In this document: positions 27,095-35,455 of the stretch, in pieces
Layout: every line of letters starts with the position of its first letter
How positions within the stretch are numbered: position 1 is the stretch's first letter
Virus record (IMG/VR): IMGVR_UViG_3300034012_000717
Location: 1 to 35,981 of that record
Direction: 5' to 3' (one strand)
Source of the DNA: a virus
Length of the DNA: 35,981 nt
The notes under the pieces: model-generated
Seen by the model: the letters and a program-made list of their open reading frames with translations, nothing else
Databases searched by the model: none
Told to the model about the DNA's origin: nothing
Position numbers and translations under genes: made by a program

Positions 27095-27420
27095 CAGACA
27101 ACCACCTCCGTCGCTTGAATCATCAGCTGCGTATTGCTGTCCATTGCCAGCACCCGGCTCACTTCGTAGTAAGTCTGGGTCAGCGGCTGATAGATTCGCA
27201 TGTTAGGAAGGATTCCGGCGTAGTACCGCATTTCGATAACGTGCGAGACGGTCGCTTCAATCTGCCTGCCGCGGTAAGTTTCGCCGCCACTGACTGCGGT
27301 GATGCTGCACGGCAGGTCACGCCAAAGCGTCGTTGCAAAAGCAGGGTCGTCGCTCCCCTCTGCGGAGGTTTCGCGGTAGACGTGAACACGGTCACGGTAC
27401 TGGCCAGCCTTTAGTCTCAT
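27094..27420 (-). CDS. Head-tail adaptor (head closure/stopper)
   Basis: A 108-aa beta protein (LKAGQYRDRVHVYRETSAEGSDDPAFATTLWRDLPCSITAVSGGE..., SHVIEMRYYAGI...Y.VSRVLAMDSNTQLMIQATEV), matching the SPP1 gp16/HK97-type head-tail joining family. It overlaps the connector gene by ATGA. Confidence 0.85.
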   Translation of the reverse strand: MRLKAGQYRDRVHVYRETSAEGSDDPAFATTLWRDLPCSITAVSGGETYRGRQIEATVSHVIEMRYYAGILPNMRIYQPLTQTYYEVSRVLAMDSNTQLMIQATEVVV

Positions 27421-28034
27421 GGGTAGTTACTCCGCTTGAGCCGGGCCAGCAGGTTCTCATAGGCTTTAAATCCGCCTGTGATGACTTCGTTGCCCATCAT
27501 CGTGCGCTCTTCAAAGTAATACCCAATCAGCAGCAGCATCGCCTGCTTGTAAATCTGCGGCACTGCCCCACCATTGGCACCATAGCCCGCCGTGTAGGCT
27601 AAGCTGATGGCGTCCCAGCGGTCGTAGGCTGTCGGCCATGCCGCGTTGCTATTAAGCCACACGCGGCGACGGTCCGTGTCCAGGCTGTAGAGGCTGGCCG
27701 AAAATGTCTGCTGCGTGTTGGCTGAGTCGTAATAGGTGATCGAAGTGACCGCCGAGACTGGCCGGTAATACAGTTGCCAATATTCTTCGTCGCCGGACCA
27801 GTTGAATTTTTCCGTAACCGTGCGAGATATGAGGCAAACTTGACAGTCATGCTCGACCTGCTCCCTTGCCTGCTGAATGAGGTTTTGCAGATGCTCGTCG
27901 TGTGCCGTGTCAGCGTCGGCGATTTCGAGGTGCTTTTTCACCTCGCTCAGTTGCAGCGGTTCCACTGCCGGGGCTGTCTGCGTGATCGACTTGTCCGCTG
28001 TCCGCAATGGTCCGCTGATTGAGAATCCGCCCAT
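27417..28034 (-). CDS. Head-tail connector (HK97 gp6-like)
   Basis: A 205-aa protein with LQLSEVKKHLEIADADTAHDEHLQNLIQQAREQVEHDCQ (the LxEVKxHLxI opening of gp6-like connectors), RPVSAVTSITYYD and a C-terminal helix (LLLIGYYFEERTM). ATG at 28034 has GAGG 7 bases upstream. It overlaps the end of the small upstream gene by about 125 bases. Confidence 0.85.
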   Translation of the reverse strand: MGGFSISGPLRTADKSITQTAPAVEPLQLSEVKKHLEIADADTAHDEHLQNLIQQAREQVEHDCQVCLISRTVTEKFNWSGDEEYWQLYYRPVSAVTSITYYDSANTQQTFSASLYSLDTDRRRVWLNSNAAWPTAYDRWDAISLAYTAGYGANGGAVPQIYKQAMLLLIGYYFEERTMMGNEVITGGFKAYENLLARLKRSNYP

Positions 28035-28155
28035 TTCCAAACCTCACCAGACAATCTGCCACACCGGGATAAACTTCGATCACGTCGTCGGCCTTGCGAC
28101 CGTTCCAGTTGCGGAGCAGTTGAACCTGCACCTGCTGGACCTGTTTTAGTTTCAT
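27910..28155 (-). CDS. Small head-module protein, function unknown
   Basis: An 81-aa product starting MKLKQVQQVQVQLLRNWNGRKADDVIEVYPGVADCLVRFGNGRI, a beta-rich opening common in short phage proteins between capsid and connector genes. It is coupled to the glycosyltransferase by ATGA. Its last 40 residues overlap the connector gene in another frame and look low in structure, so the overlap may be incidental. Confidence 0.55.
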   Translation of the reverse strand: MKLKQVQQVQVQLLRNWNGRKADDVIEVYPGVADCLVRFGNGRILNQRTIADSGQVDHADSPGSGTAATERGEKAPRNRRR

Positions 28156-28829
28156 GCCTGCTGCTCCTTGCGTTCGAGGTACTGCTGCCGCCACTGCTCT
28201 GGGTAGATGTGCTGCGGTTGCAGGTTCTCGTCATAAATCGCAATCATCTCTTCCATGTGACCGATGCGGCAGTCAATGTCTACCCAGACCCGCCGCCCAG
28301 CCTCACGGAACTTGTTCCAAAACCAGATGTCATCATCGATCTTGGCGTCGGTCCACTTGCCATCCGCATCCGGCCTGCACCAGAACCAAGGCTTAGGCAC
28401 GTCCTTGAGCCGGTCCAGCTTGATGGCCGTTAGCCCGAAATGGGCCGTCGTCACTTCCAGCGGCTGGCCGCAGTATTCCACCCGCGTCTCGCCGCCCATC
28501 GTAAACAGCGGAATTTGCTTTCCACGCTTGCACTGCATTGCCGCCACAGCGTCGTATTTGTCGTCGCTGTAAAGCACGCCTAACAAACGGTGAACGTGTT
28601 CCACGGTAAAGCAGCTGTCGAAGTCCACCGTAATAGCCACGTCGATGCCGTGGTCGATGGCGTCTTCCAGCATCCTCTGCATACATTGCCCGTAGAACAC
28701 GCCGCCCGAAACGACAATCGGAATACCTGCCTTCTTAAAAGCGTGGTCGATGACGTTGCGGCTCCAGACGCATTCATATCTGGGAGCCGTCATTAACGCG
28801 GCGACCTTCGCTTCCTTGTGTGTATCCAT
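28152..28829 (-). CDS. GT-A type glycosyltransferase in the head operon
   Basis: A 225-aa protein with a GT-A-like fold pattern: ALMTAPRYECVWSRNVIDHAF, the DxD metal site in ITVDFDSCFT (Asp69, Asp71), HFGLTAIKLDRLKDV, and DDDIWFWNKFREAGRRVWVDIDCRIGHM. Such genes often lie among phage structural genes and are thought to glycosylate virion proteins or host surface. Here an FkbM-like methyltransferase is four genes upstream. Donor and acceptor unknown. Confidence 0.8.
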   Translation of the reverse strand: MDTHKEAKVAALMTAPRYECVWSRNVIDHAFKKAGIPIVVSGGVFYGQCMQRMLEDAIDHGIDVAITVDFDSCFTVEHVHRLLGVLYSDDKYDAVAAMQCKRGKQIPLFTMGGETRVEYCGQPLEVTTAHFGLTAIKLDRLKDVPKPWFWCRPDADGKWTDAKIDDDIWFWNKFREAGRRVWVDIDCRIGHMEEMIAIYDENLQPQHIYPEQWRQQYLERKEQQA

Positions 28830-28864
28830 AGCGTTCTGCTCCGCTGCTGGTGACCGTCTTATGA

Positions 28865-29287
28865 TTAACCAACCTTGACGTAATCGGCATTGTTGGTGTT
28901 TGCGGAGGCGGCAATTTCCTTTTGGAGGATGCCGACCACCGAGGTTAAGACCGGGCCATTGGTCGTGGTGTCCGGTGTGAGTCCGACTTGCAGATACCGC
29001 TTGCGGCCATTCAGGTCAACGTGCAGAACAGCTTCAGCCGCTGCGGTGTTGTCGATGGTAAAAGCGTAGGTGCTGTTGAACGTGGCGAAATTGGATGCCG
29101 TGGTGTCGTCTGATTCCTTGAGGGAGACGACGACGTTCGTGCTGTTGGTGTTCAGTTCCGCACCGCAGGAAATGCTGATGGTTGCGTAATCGGCACCTTG
29201 GCAATCGAGGTTGGCAGTCCGTGCGGTAGTCACGGCGGTAATCGGGGCGAGCAGCGTGGAATACACGCAGCTTTGGAGAGTCTTCAT
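28865..29287 (-). CDS. Small head protein (possible capsid decoration)
   Basis: A 140-aa beta-rich protein (CVYSTLLAPITAVTTARTANLDCQGADYATISISCGAELNTNSTNVVVSLKESDDTTASNF..., HVDLNGRKRYLQVGLTP). It directly follows the major capsid gene, after a strong terminator. AAGGA lies 9 bases before ATG. Position and size suggest a decoration or minor head protein. Confidence 0.65.
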   Translation of the reverse strand: MKTLQSCVYSTLLAPITAVTTARTANLDCQGADYATISISCGAELNTNSTNVVVSLKESDDTTASNFATFNSTYAFTIDNTAAAEAVLHVDLNGRKRYLQVGLTPDTTTNGPVLTSVVGILQKEIAASANTNNADYVKVG

Positions 29288-29321
29288 TTATCGGTTCCTT
29301 GTCAGGTATTGATGTTTTCAG

Positions 29322-29353
29322 AAAAAGGAGGGAGCGGGAAACCCGCCCCCTCC
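29322..29353 (-). terminator. Strong intrinsic terminator after the major capsid gene
   Basis: A 12-bp GC-rich stem (GGAGGGGGCGGG with CCCGCTCCCTCC, one G-U pair), loop TTT, then TTTTT (29326-29322). It lies 35 bases after the capsid stop. Confidence 0.9.
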
Positions 29354-29361
29354 CGACGGTC

Positions 29362-29383
29362 CCAAGTGGAGCAGAACACTTGG
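29362..29383 (-). other. Second hairpin right after the capsid stop
   Basis: A perfect 7-bp stem CCAAGTG/CACTTGG with an 8-base loop, four bases after the capsid TAA and just ahead of the terminator. It may protect the capsid mRNA 3' end. Confidence 0.65.
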
Positions 29384-29387
29384 ATCA

Positions 29388-30743
29388 TTAGGATGCGTTG
29401 CACTTGACGCCGATGATCGGTCCGCCAGTGGTCGTGGTTCCGCGTTCGTGGCAGTTGATGTCGAAACGTTCGGTTGCACGGAAGTAAATGCTGTCGGTGT
29501 TGAAGCCGTAGCTGTTATCGACTGCGATGCTAATGCCACGCTTCTGGCCCATCGAAACGGCTCGGCTCATGTCGCCAAAGTAGGCGATGAACTTGCCGGA
29601 CAGGTCAGTCGTCGGCGCGCCGCTGTCCATTCCTTGGCAGAACACGACCGGATAGCCCATGAAGATTGGACCCATGCCGGTTGCGTAGTTGGCCACGTTG
29701 ACAGCCTGAGCACTGGCCAGCCGTTGCAGCACGTTATAGTAAATCGAGCTGTGGCAGTACCACTTCGGCTGGATGCCAGGCAGCATCAGCAGTTTGCCCA
29801 TCGCTTCCTCAAAGGATGCAATGGTGATCTCGGCTGGCGTGTCGATGTTGGTTGCGGTTTGTGCGTAAGCACCCGCTGCCAATGCGTTTGCCAGACCGAC
29901 AATTCCGCCGTAAGTGCTGGTGCCGTCGCCAAGGAAAAGACATTGGTCTTCCTTGACAGCAAAACACTGGGCCACTTCTTGGGTCAGCAAGTCACCCAAG
30001 GCCACGACGCTGTCTTCCGGCAGTTCGCTGGACCAGCTGGAGAAGACCATCAGCTTGCGAGCTTCCAGCCGGACTTGGTCGAACGCCAAATCCGATGCGG
30101 TGACGCTGCTGTTTTCGCCAGCAAAATAGCCAGTGAATCCGCCAGCCCGGCGAGGAATGAGCGTGACGCCCGGTCCCATCGGGTAGACGCGGCATTCCCG
30201 GCGAGCGATGCCGTATTCTTCGACGTTGCGAATGATGGCCGACTCCAGCACCTCAGGCACCAGATAGCCGCCCTTGGTGTTGTCGCTGGTCGACATGGCG
30301 TTTTGGATGCCGTGCGACTTCAGCCATTCGTTTGCACCCTGATGGCCGTTGATGCTGAGGAAGAACTGACCGGCGATGTAGGCTTCCTTGTCGGCGTTGG
30401 GGCCTTGGAAAGCCTTAACCACGCCACCCTTCGCCTTGGCCGGAACCCTGACGGCAGCGACGTTCAGCTCGCCATTAGCGACAACTTCGTCGGTTTGCTT
30501 GTCAGCGTCGAACCGTTGACGGGCGATTTGCTTCTGGGCGGCTTCGACCTTCAGCAGCCGGTCCAGTTTCGCTTCCAGTTCGCCGAGCTTTCCGGCTTGG
30601 TCGCCCTTGCCTTGAACCTCGTCGATTTCCTTTTCCTCGTCAGCGTTCAAATCACGCTGTTCGGCCTTGGCAACGGCCAGAATCGCAGCCACGCGGTCGT
30701 GCTGCTCCTGAATCAATTCCCGCAGTTTTTGTACGGTAAACAT
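29388..30743 (-). CDS. Major capsid protein (HK97 fold) with N-terminal delta domain
   Basis: A 451-aa HK97-type capsid protein. Residues 1-105 form a coiled-coil scaffold-like delta domain (LRELIQEQHDRVAAILAVAKAEQRDLNADEEKEIDEVQGKGD). The mature part starts near AFQGPNADKEAY and includes STSDNTKGGYLVPEVLESAIIRNVEEYGIARRECRVYPM, the E-loop/P-domain hallmark, and SSWSSELPEDSVVALGDLLTQEVAQCFAVKEDQCLFLGDGTSTYGGI. ATG at 30743 has AAAAGGA six bases upstream. The gene is bracketed by hairpins. Confidence 0.95.
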   Translation of the reverse strand: MFTVQKLRELIQEQHDRVAAILAVAKAEQRDLNADEEKEIDEVQGKGDQAGKLGELEAKLDRLLKVEAAQKQIARQRFDADKQTDEVVANGELNVAAVRVPAKAKGGVVKAFQGPNADKEAYIAGQFFLSINGHQGANEWLKSHGIQNAMSTSDNTKGGYLVPEVLESAIIRNVEEYGIARRECRVYPMGPGVTLIPRRAGGFTGYFAGENSSVTASDLAFDQVRLEARKLMVFSSWSSELPEDSVVALGDLLTQEVAQCFAVKEDQCLFLGDGTSTYGGIVGLANALAAGAYAQTATNIDTPAEITIASFEEAMGKLLMLPGIQPKWYCHSSIYYNVLQRLASAQAVNVANYATGMGPIFMGYPVVFCQGMDSGAPTTDLSGKFIAYFGDMSRAVSMGQKRGISIAVDNSYGFNTDSIYFRATERFDINCHERGTTTTGGPIIGVKCNAS

Positions 30744-30776
30744 GGTCATTCCTTTTTTGTGCCGACCGTCAGCAGC

Positions 30777-30838
30777 AAAAAAAGAAATCGACTGCGACAG
30801 CCGACGTTGGTTTCCAAACGTCAGCCCGTCGAGTCGAT
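30777..30838 (-). terminator. Long hairpin with T-run just ahead of the capsid gene
   Basis: On the minus strand, ATCGACT (30838-30832) pairs with AGTCGAT (30793-30787); inside are CGAC/GTCG and GCTGACGTT/AACGTCGGC around an 8-base loop, over 20 pairs in all. It is followed by TTCTTTTTTT (30786-30777). The capsid ATG is only 33 bases further on, so it may attenuate transcription or act as an RNase III-like processing and stabilising structure. Confidence 0.7.
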
Positions 30839-30923
30839 GACAACCGAACTCTAGCGGGAGTTTTTCAAAATGTGTGGCGAGACATTCCCGCCGTCTGAAA
30901 TAATACGCTTTTCAATTACCGAA
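30839..30923. other. Noncoding spacer between prohead protease and capsid hairpin
   Basis: An 85-base AT-rich spacer (contains GTATTATTTCAG on the minus strand). No gene is seen; a weak -10 (TATTAT) occurs without a good -35. Confidence 0.4.
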
Positions 30924-31598
30924 TCAAGTGTCCCGTCTTTTTAGTCGTATTGCCCGCAGTTTTGCGGCAATTAGCTTCGGGAATCGCTGCTCCACTGGCG
31001 TCGCTGGCTTGGCCGGGTCGAACAATTCCTGTGGCGGATGGCGGAACATGGACGCCGAGGCCATCGCTTTCGGTGCGTCCTTGATGTCGACCACTTCATC
31101 CACCAGACCGATAGCCAGTGCTTCCTTGGCTGTGAACCATGTTTCCTCCGCCACCATCGCCAGAATTTCGTCACGGCTGGCATCCATCTTGGCAGCGTAG
31201 GCATCGACCAGCGTTTCGCTGTATTTGTCCAGAATTTCCGCCGTTTTCCGCATTGCGGCCGCGTCGCCGATGGCAATTGTGTGAGGCTGGTGAATCATAA
31301 CCATCGCCCGTGGTGCGGCCGTAACCTTGAATCCGCTGACCAGAAACAGAGTAGCCGCCGATGCAGCCAAGGCGTCAACGCTTACCGTCACCTCGCCGCC
31401 ATGCCGCCGCAGGTTCTCTACCGCTGCAACTGCCTCATCGACGCTGCCGCCAGGTGAATTGACACGCACGCTGATCGGTCCGTCGCCCAGCATCCCCAGC
31501 CCTTCGACGATGGAATCGGCCCCGATGAATCCCCAGTCGGCTGGCCCGATCTGGCCGTAGACGAACATTTCCCGCGTCTTCTCGTTTACCCGCAGCAT
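30924..31598 (-). CDS. ClpP-like prohead protease
   Basis: A 224-aa ClpP-fold protease: RVNSPGGSVDEAVAAVENLRRH, the nucleophile in DALAASAATLF (Ser80), MVMIHQPHT (His103) and ETWFTAKEALAIGLVDEV. In HK97-like phages it trims the capsid delta domain during maturation, matching the next gene. ATG at 31598 has GGAGG 5 bases upstream. Overlaps the methyltransferase by 13 bases. Confidence 0.9.
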   Translation of the reverse strand: MLRVNEKTREMFVYGQIGPADWGFIGADSIVEGLGMLGDGPISVRVNSPGGSVDEAVAAVENLRRHGGEVTVSVDALAASAATLFLVSGFKVTAAPRAMVMIHQPHTIAIGDAAAMRKTAEILDKYSETLVDAYAAKMDASRDEILAMVAEETWFTAKEALAIGLVDEVVDIKDAPKAMASASMFRHPPQELFDPAKPATPVEQRFPKLIAAKLRAIRLKRRDT

Positions 31599-32209
31599 TC
31601 CAGCCTCCATTCCATGTCAAAGTTAAAGTCGTTTCGGTCCGGCATTCTGCTTGGCCGGTAACATCCAAACTGCTCCATATACGCAACCGCACCCGATAGC
31701 GAGTTGTCCGGTAGTCCGTCGTAGTGCTTGAATCCGTCGGCGTCTGTTTCGTGTATCACCCGCTGGACTGCCCGCCTGCGGAAGTATGGTTCCATCGTCT
31801 TCAGGATGGCAAGGTCCATGCCCTGTGCGTCAGTCATCAGCGTCTGAATCTGCTTGACGCCGAACCATTCAAGGAACTCGCCAAGGTTTACCACCTGCAC
31901 CTCTACCTCGCCCTGTTCGCTCAGGTCCGCTTGTGGATACAGCTGGCGTGCCTGCTCCGTGCAAACGCCGAGGCTGCTGCTGACTCCGTTCGTGTTATAC
32001 CTTCGCATCTTGGCCCGGCAGGTAGCTGGACCGCAAGCCGCTTCGACTACGTGGAAAATATCGGCGATGTGTGCGTTATGCTGCCGCAGGTACGCCGCAG
32101 CATCTGGCAGCGGTTCAAACATAAAAAAGCGGTCGTGCCCTTGCAGTAGCCGCAGCATCTCGGCATCCCCACGGTTCGGCCCGACGCAGACGAAGACACG
32201 CTCACTCAT
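31586..32209 (-). CDS. FkbM-like SAM methyltransferase
   Basis: A 207-aa protein: VFVCVGPNRGDAEMLRLL (SAM-binding-like opening), FFMFEPLPDAAAYLRQHN, a variant acidic loop, KMRRYNTNGVSSSLG, VVNLGEFLEWFGVKQIQTLMTDAQGMDLAILKTMEPY. These blocks are typical of FkbM/Methyltransf_21 enzymes, which O-methylate sugars or other small hydroxyls. The start overlaps the portal stop by ATGA. A methyltransferase between portal and prohead protease is unusual. Substrate unknown. Confidence 0.78.
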   Translation of the reverse strand: MSERVFVCVGPNRGDAEMLRLLQGHDRFFMFEPLPDAAAYLRQHNAHIADIFHVVEAACGPATCRAKMRRYNTNGVSSSLGVCTEQARQLYPQADLSEQGEVEVQVVNLGEFLEWFGVKQIQTLMTDAQGMDLAILKTMEPYFRRRAVQRVIHETDADGFKHYDGLPDNSLSGAVAYMEQFGCYRPSRMPDRNDFNFDMEWRLECCG

Positions 32210-33747
32210 AGGCTGGACAGCTCCTTGACGCCATCCGCCCGCCAACTGGTGACCAACGCCTTGACCGCTTCCACAAACTCCGCTGGCTGTTTGTCCGCTG
32301 CCGCCAGCAGTGCGTCCTTATGCCGCTTGCAGTATCCGGCCACGTCACAGTCCTCCGCCCCCGCTGTTGATTCCAGCCGTTCCTGCCATCGAGCGTAAAA
32401 GCCATCGACCCAGTCCACGAAGTTCTTCGCCCGCAGGCCACGCTGCTCAATGCGGTTGCATTCGACGCCGACCATGTGCTGGAGCTGGGCCTGTGCCGCT
32501 GGTGCTGCCGTTGGCGTTTCGGTTTCAGTGGTGCCGTCGCCTGCCGGGTCCACTTCGTCGGTCGTGATGTTCGGGTTAGAGTAGACATCGCCGCCGCTGT
32601 AAGGGTTCATATCCAATTTGGCCCGTGCCTCGTTCGGGTTGATAATCTTGTGAACAATGCCCTGTGCCAGCGTGTCCACGGTCGTCTTCATGTCGGTCAT
32701 GATGAGCGTGCCACGGTTAAACTTGAAGTAATACTGGTCCGCCATCTTTTCGCGGTCAGTCAGCAGTTTGGCGCGGCACTGCATTTCCCATTTGACCAGC
32801 CAGCGGTTCAGGCAGGACTGCAACTCCGAGAGCTGCTTCTGTTCGAGGCTGGAGTAGCTACTGCGGCTTTCATCGCCAGGCATCGACTCAAGGCCGAACC
32901 AGAGCATAATGTCGGTGCGGTTGAACTTCTGTTGTTCGACGAACTGGGCATCATGGTTCGACATCGTCAGCACGTTAGCCGTTACGCCCTCCCGCAGCAG
33001 TCCGACCAATTCCCCGTCTTCGTTGTGATGCTTGCGGAATGTAGTCAGGAACTCCGCCGCCTGCTTCTCGTCACGGAATGAACCGGGCGGGGCCTGTAGC
33101 ATCAGCCGCCCAGTGAATCCCTTTTCGCTTTGCTTCGTCGCCAGCCGCTGTCCATTCAGCCCCATTGAAATCGACTCACGGGCCACGCTGGCAAACGACT
33201 TGCCCTCGATGCCGTCATAGCCGAAGCCTTGAATGTGCAGAACGTCCCGGTCGTGAATGACTACGGTCGTCTCAGGGTTGGCAGTCATCGCCGCCTCGAA
33301 GTCGCCAGCGTAGGCAGCGATGCGGTCGTGGTCCATGTTCGGGTTGGTTACGTGGTACTTCTCGCCGCCGACCATGTAGGTCTTCGTCCGGTCAGGCATC
33401 AGCGGCAGCAGCTCCGTCGGCCTGCCTGCTTGGCGAATCACCACCGCCCGCCCATTGCCCCAGCCGATAGCGTGGCCCTGAATGGTTTCCTTCCAAACGT
33501 CCGCGGTCTGATAGTCGTTGGGTTGCCACCGCAGCAGGTTCCAAACCGGATGGCCAATTCCGTCGTCGCTTCCGCCTCCGTCAATCTTACGGCGAATCTC
33601 CAGCGGCATCTGGCCGACCATGCCGCTGATCTTCGACATGGCATACCACACGCCAGCCAGCCCCAGCATCGTATGCGGGTTTACTGGCGTCACGCCGTCA
33701 TCGGTTCCGTTGAACCATTTAATCAGGCCATTGAGTCCGAATCCCAT
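32206..33747 (-). CDS. Portal protein (HK97/SPP1-like)
   Basis: A 513-aa portal. It shows the HK97 portal signature: MLGLAGVWYAMSKISGMVGQMPLEI, HPVWNLLRWQPNDYQTADVWKETIQGHAIGWGNGRAVV, DVLHIQGFGYDGIEGKSF, GFTGRLMLQAPPGSFRDEKQAAEFLTTFRKHH and ESMPGDESRSSYSSLEQKQLSEL. The C-terminal 90 residues are helical after a Thr/Pro linker. ATG at 33747 is chosen (GGAG 8-9 bases upstream); the longer frame overlaps TerL. Forms the DNA entry ring. Confidence 0.93.
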   Translation of the reverse strand: MGFGLNGLIKWFNGTDDGVTPVNPHTMLGLAGVWYAMSKISGMVGQMPLEIRRKIDGGGSDDGIGHPVWNLLRWQPNDYQTADVWKETIQGHAIGWGNGRAVVIRQAGRPTELLPLMPDRTKTYMVGGEKYHVTNPNMDHDRIAAYAGDFEAAMTANPETTVVIHDRDVLHIQGFGYDGIEGKSFASVARESISMGLNGQRLATKQSEKGFTGRLMLQAPPGSFRDEKQAAEFLTTFRKHHNEDGELVGLLREGVTANVLTMSNHDAQFVEQQKFNRTDIMLWFGLESMPGDESRSSYSSLEQKQLSELQSCLNRWLVKWEMQCRAKLLTDREKMADQYYFKFNRGTLIMTDMKTTVDTLAQGIVHKIINPNEARAKLDMNPYSGGDVYSNPNITTDEVDPAGDGTTETETPTAAPAAQAQLQHMVGVECNRIEQRGLRAKNFVDWVDGFYARWQERLESTAGAEDCDVAGYCKRHKDALLAAADKQPAEFVEAVKALVTSWRADGVKELSSL

Positions 33748-33760
33748 CAGTGCCACTCCA

Positions 33761-35455
33761 TTAGCCGATGAACAAGCTGCCAGTAAACTTCGACTTACAA
33801 ACCATAACCGCACGCATCGCCATCAAAGACGCAACCACCGCATCAATCTTTTCCTTGCTGTGCTTTTTGTCCGGCATCACCTGGTCCCGGCTGTTGCGGT
33901 TAATGCTCATGTTCAAGGCACACCACCGCAGCACCGGGTCATTCACTGCCGGCCGCAATCGCCCCTCGACCGCTGCGTTTTGGAACTCCAGCAGTACCTC
34001 ATTAAAGTGGTGATGGGCCTGCGGCATCTTCACCGCAGTAAGTCCTGCCGCGTCCAGTTCGTCGCCGAGTTGGCTTGCGTTGTACGGGTCAAACGCCACC
34101 ATCTGAATGCCAAGTTCCTCGCATTCATCCAGCAGCGAATCACGCAGGCTGGCCACGACGTAGCGACATTTGACCAACTGCCCGCTGTGTATCCAGTGCG
34201 ACCACGGTTGCTGCGTCAAATCCCGCCTCGATTCCTCACTGATGAACGCCCGGCTCCGCATTTCGTAACGGTAGATGGGCCGCAAGTTTCCGGCATCGTC
34301 TTCTGCCTCGCCGACTTTGAACCGTGCCACCAATCCGTATGCCGCTAGATCATCTTTGCCGCCCAAGTCCACACCCGCAGCGATGGCATCCGCTTCGTCC
34401 CAGTTCGACAGTGGTGCGACGATGCTATCCCACAGCTCCGCCGTGATGCCGTTCTCCACGCTGGAGACGGTACGGTTACAGTGGTAACGCATGAAGTCGT
34501 GCCGGGCCTGCGGCTTGTTCTTGGCCTTGGTCGCCTGCTCGCTGAGATAGTCGAGCTTCACCGAGATGTTCAGGTTCGGGTTGGCCTTGACCCAGACAGC
34601 CGGGTCGAACGGGTCATCCGCCTCGTCGATTTCGTAGATGATGCCGAACGTGGAATCGTCCTGCCAGTCGCCCTTGATGACGCCGCGGGTGTAGGTCAGT
34701 TCCTCGTTGTAGATGCGGCTGCGGTCATTGCCCGCCGTGGTAATCATCACCTGCATCGGCTGGGTCCGTGCCGCACTGCCGGTCGTCATCGTGGCGTAAA
34801 AGTCCCGGTGATACTCCTGCCAAGCGTGCAGCTCGTCGAAGAATACGCCGTGAGGGTTCAAACCGTCGTATGGCTTGTCTGAACCTAATGGCCGCAGGAA
34901 AGAATTGGTCGCCTCGAATGCGACATTGTCTTTTGTGATGCTGGCGTGCCGCCCAAGGTACGGCGACTGCCGCAGCATCCGGTTGGCTTCCTTGTGGATA
35001 ATGCGGGCTTGGTCCAGTTTCGTCGCCCCGATGTAAACCTCGGCCCCAGCCTCCCGGTCTCCCGCCGTCAGCAGCAAGGCCAGCCCGGCACAGTAGGAAG
35101 ACTTGCCATTCTTGCGGGCCACGCTGATGAATGCCCTGCGGAATCGCCGGGTGCCGTCCTCGCGTTCCCAGCCGAACAGGTTCCAGTTAATGAACGCCTG
35201 CCACGGCGAGAGGTGGAACGGATGCCCGACGAACTCGCCGATGGAATGCCGCAGCAGCATCGGGAAAAACTGGCACGACTTCTCCGCCCGCTGCTGGTTC
35301 AGCCGATAGGGAAAGTCCGGTGTCTGCTGCCGCTCCAAGTCCCGCTGATACCTGGCAACCGCTGCCTTGACCATATCGCACGCCACGACCGAGCCGTCCT
35401 GCACGTCGTCGCAGTAGCTTGTCACAGCATCACGATATAGGTTCGCACGAATCAA
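33761..35455 (-). CDS. terL: Terminase large subunit
   Basis: A 564-aa terminase (Terminase_1/HK97-like). Walker A SVARKNGKSS (111-120), Walker B GVFFDELHAW (203-212), the ATPase coupling block MVITTAGND-like (QVMITTAGNDRSRIYNEEL) and the RNase H-like nuclease (AAGVDLGGKDDLAA near residue 350). It starts at TTG overlapping the TerS stop (TTGA), with AGGA five bases upstream. Cuts and pumps DNA into the prohead. Confidence 0.96.
   Translation of the reverse strand: MIRANLYRDAVTSYCDDVQDGSVVACDMVKAAVARYQRDLERQQTPDFPYRLNQQRAEKSCQFFPMLLRHSIGEFVGHPFHLSPWQAFINWNLFGWEREDGTRRFRRAFISVARKNGKSSYCAGLALLLTAGDREAGAEVYIGATKLDQARIIHKEANRMLRQSPYLGRHASITKDNVAFEATNSFLRPLGSDKPYDGLNPHGVFFDELHAWQEYHRDFYATMTTGSAARTQPMQVMITTAGNDRSRIYNEELTYTRGVIKGDWQDDSTFGIIYEIDEADDPFDPAVWVKANPNLNISVKLDYLSEQATKAKNKPQARHDFMRYHCNRTVSSVENGITAELWDSIVAPLSNWDEADAIAAGVDLGGKDDLAAYGLVARFKVGEAEDDAGNLRPIYRYEMRSRAFISEESRRDLTQQPWSHWIHSGQLVKCRYVVASLRDSLLDECEELGIQMVAFDPYNASQLGDELDAAGLTAVKMPQAHHHFNEVLLEFQNAAVEGRLRPAVNDPVLRWCALNMSINRNSRDQVMPDKKHSKEKIDAVVASLMAMRAVMVCKSKFTGSLFIG

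Noticed and set aside
29448-30854. 468-codon plus-strand open frame opposite the major capsid gene
   Set aside because: It mirrors the capsid frame, has no ribosome site and no recognisable domain; high-GC codon bias leaves the antisense frame open.
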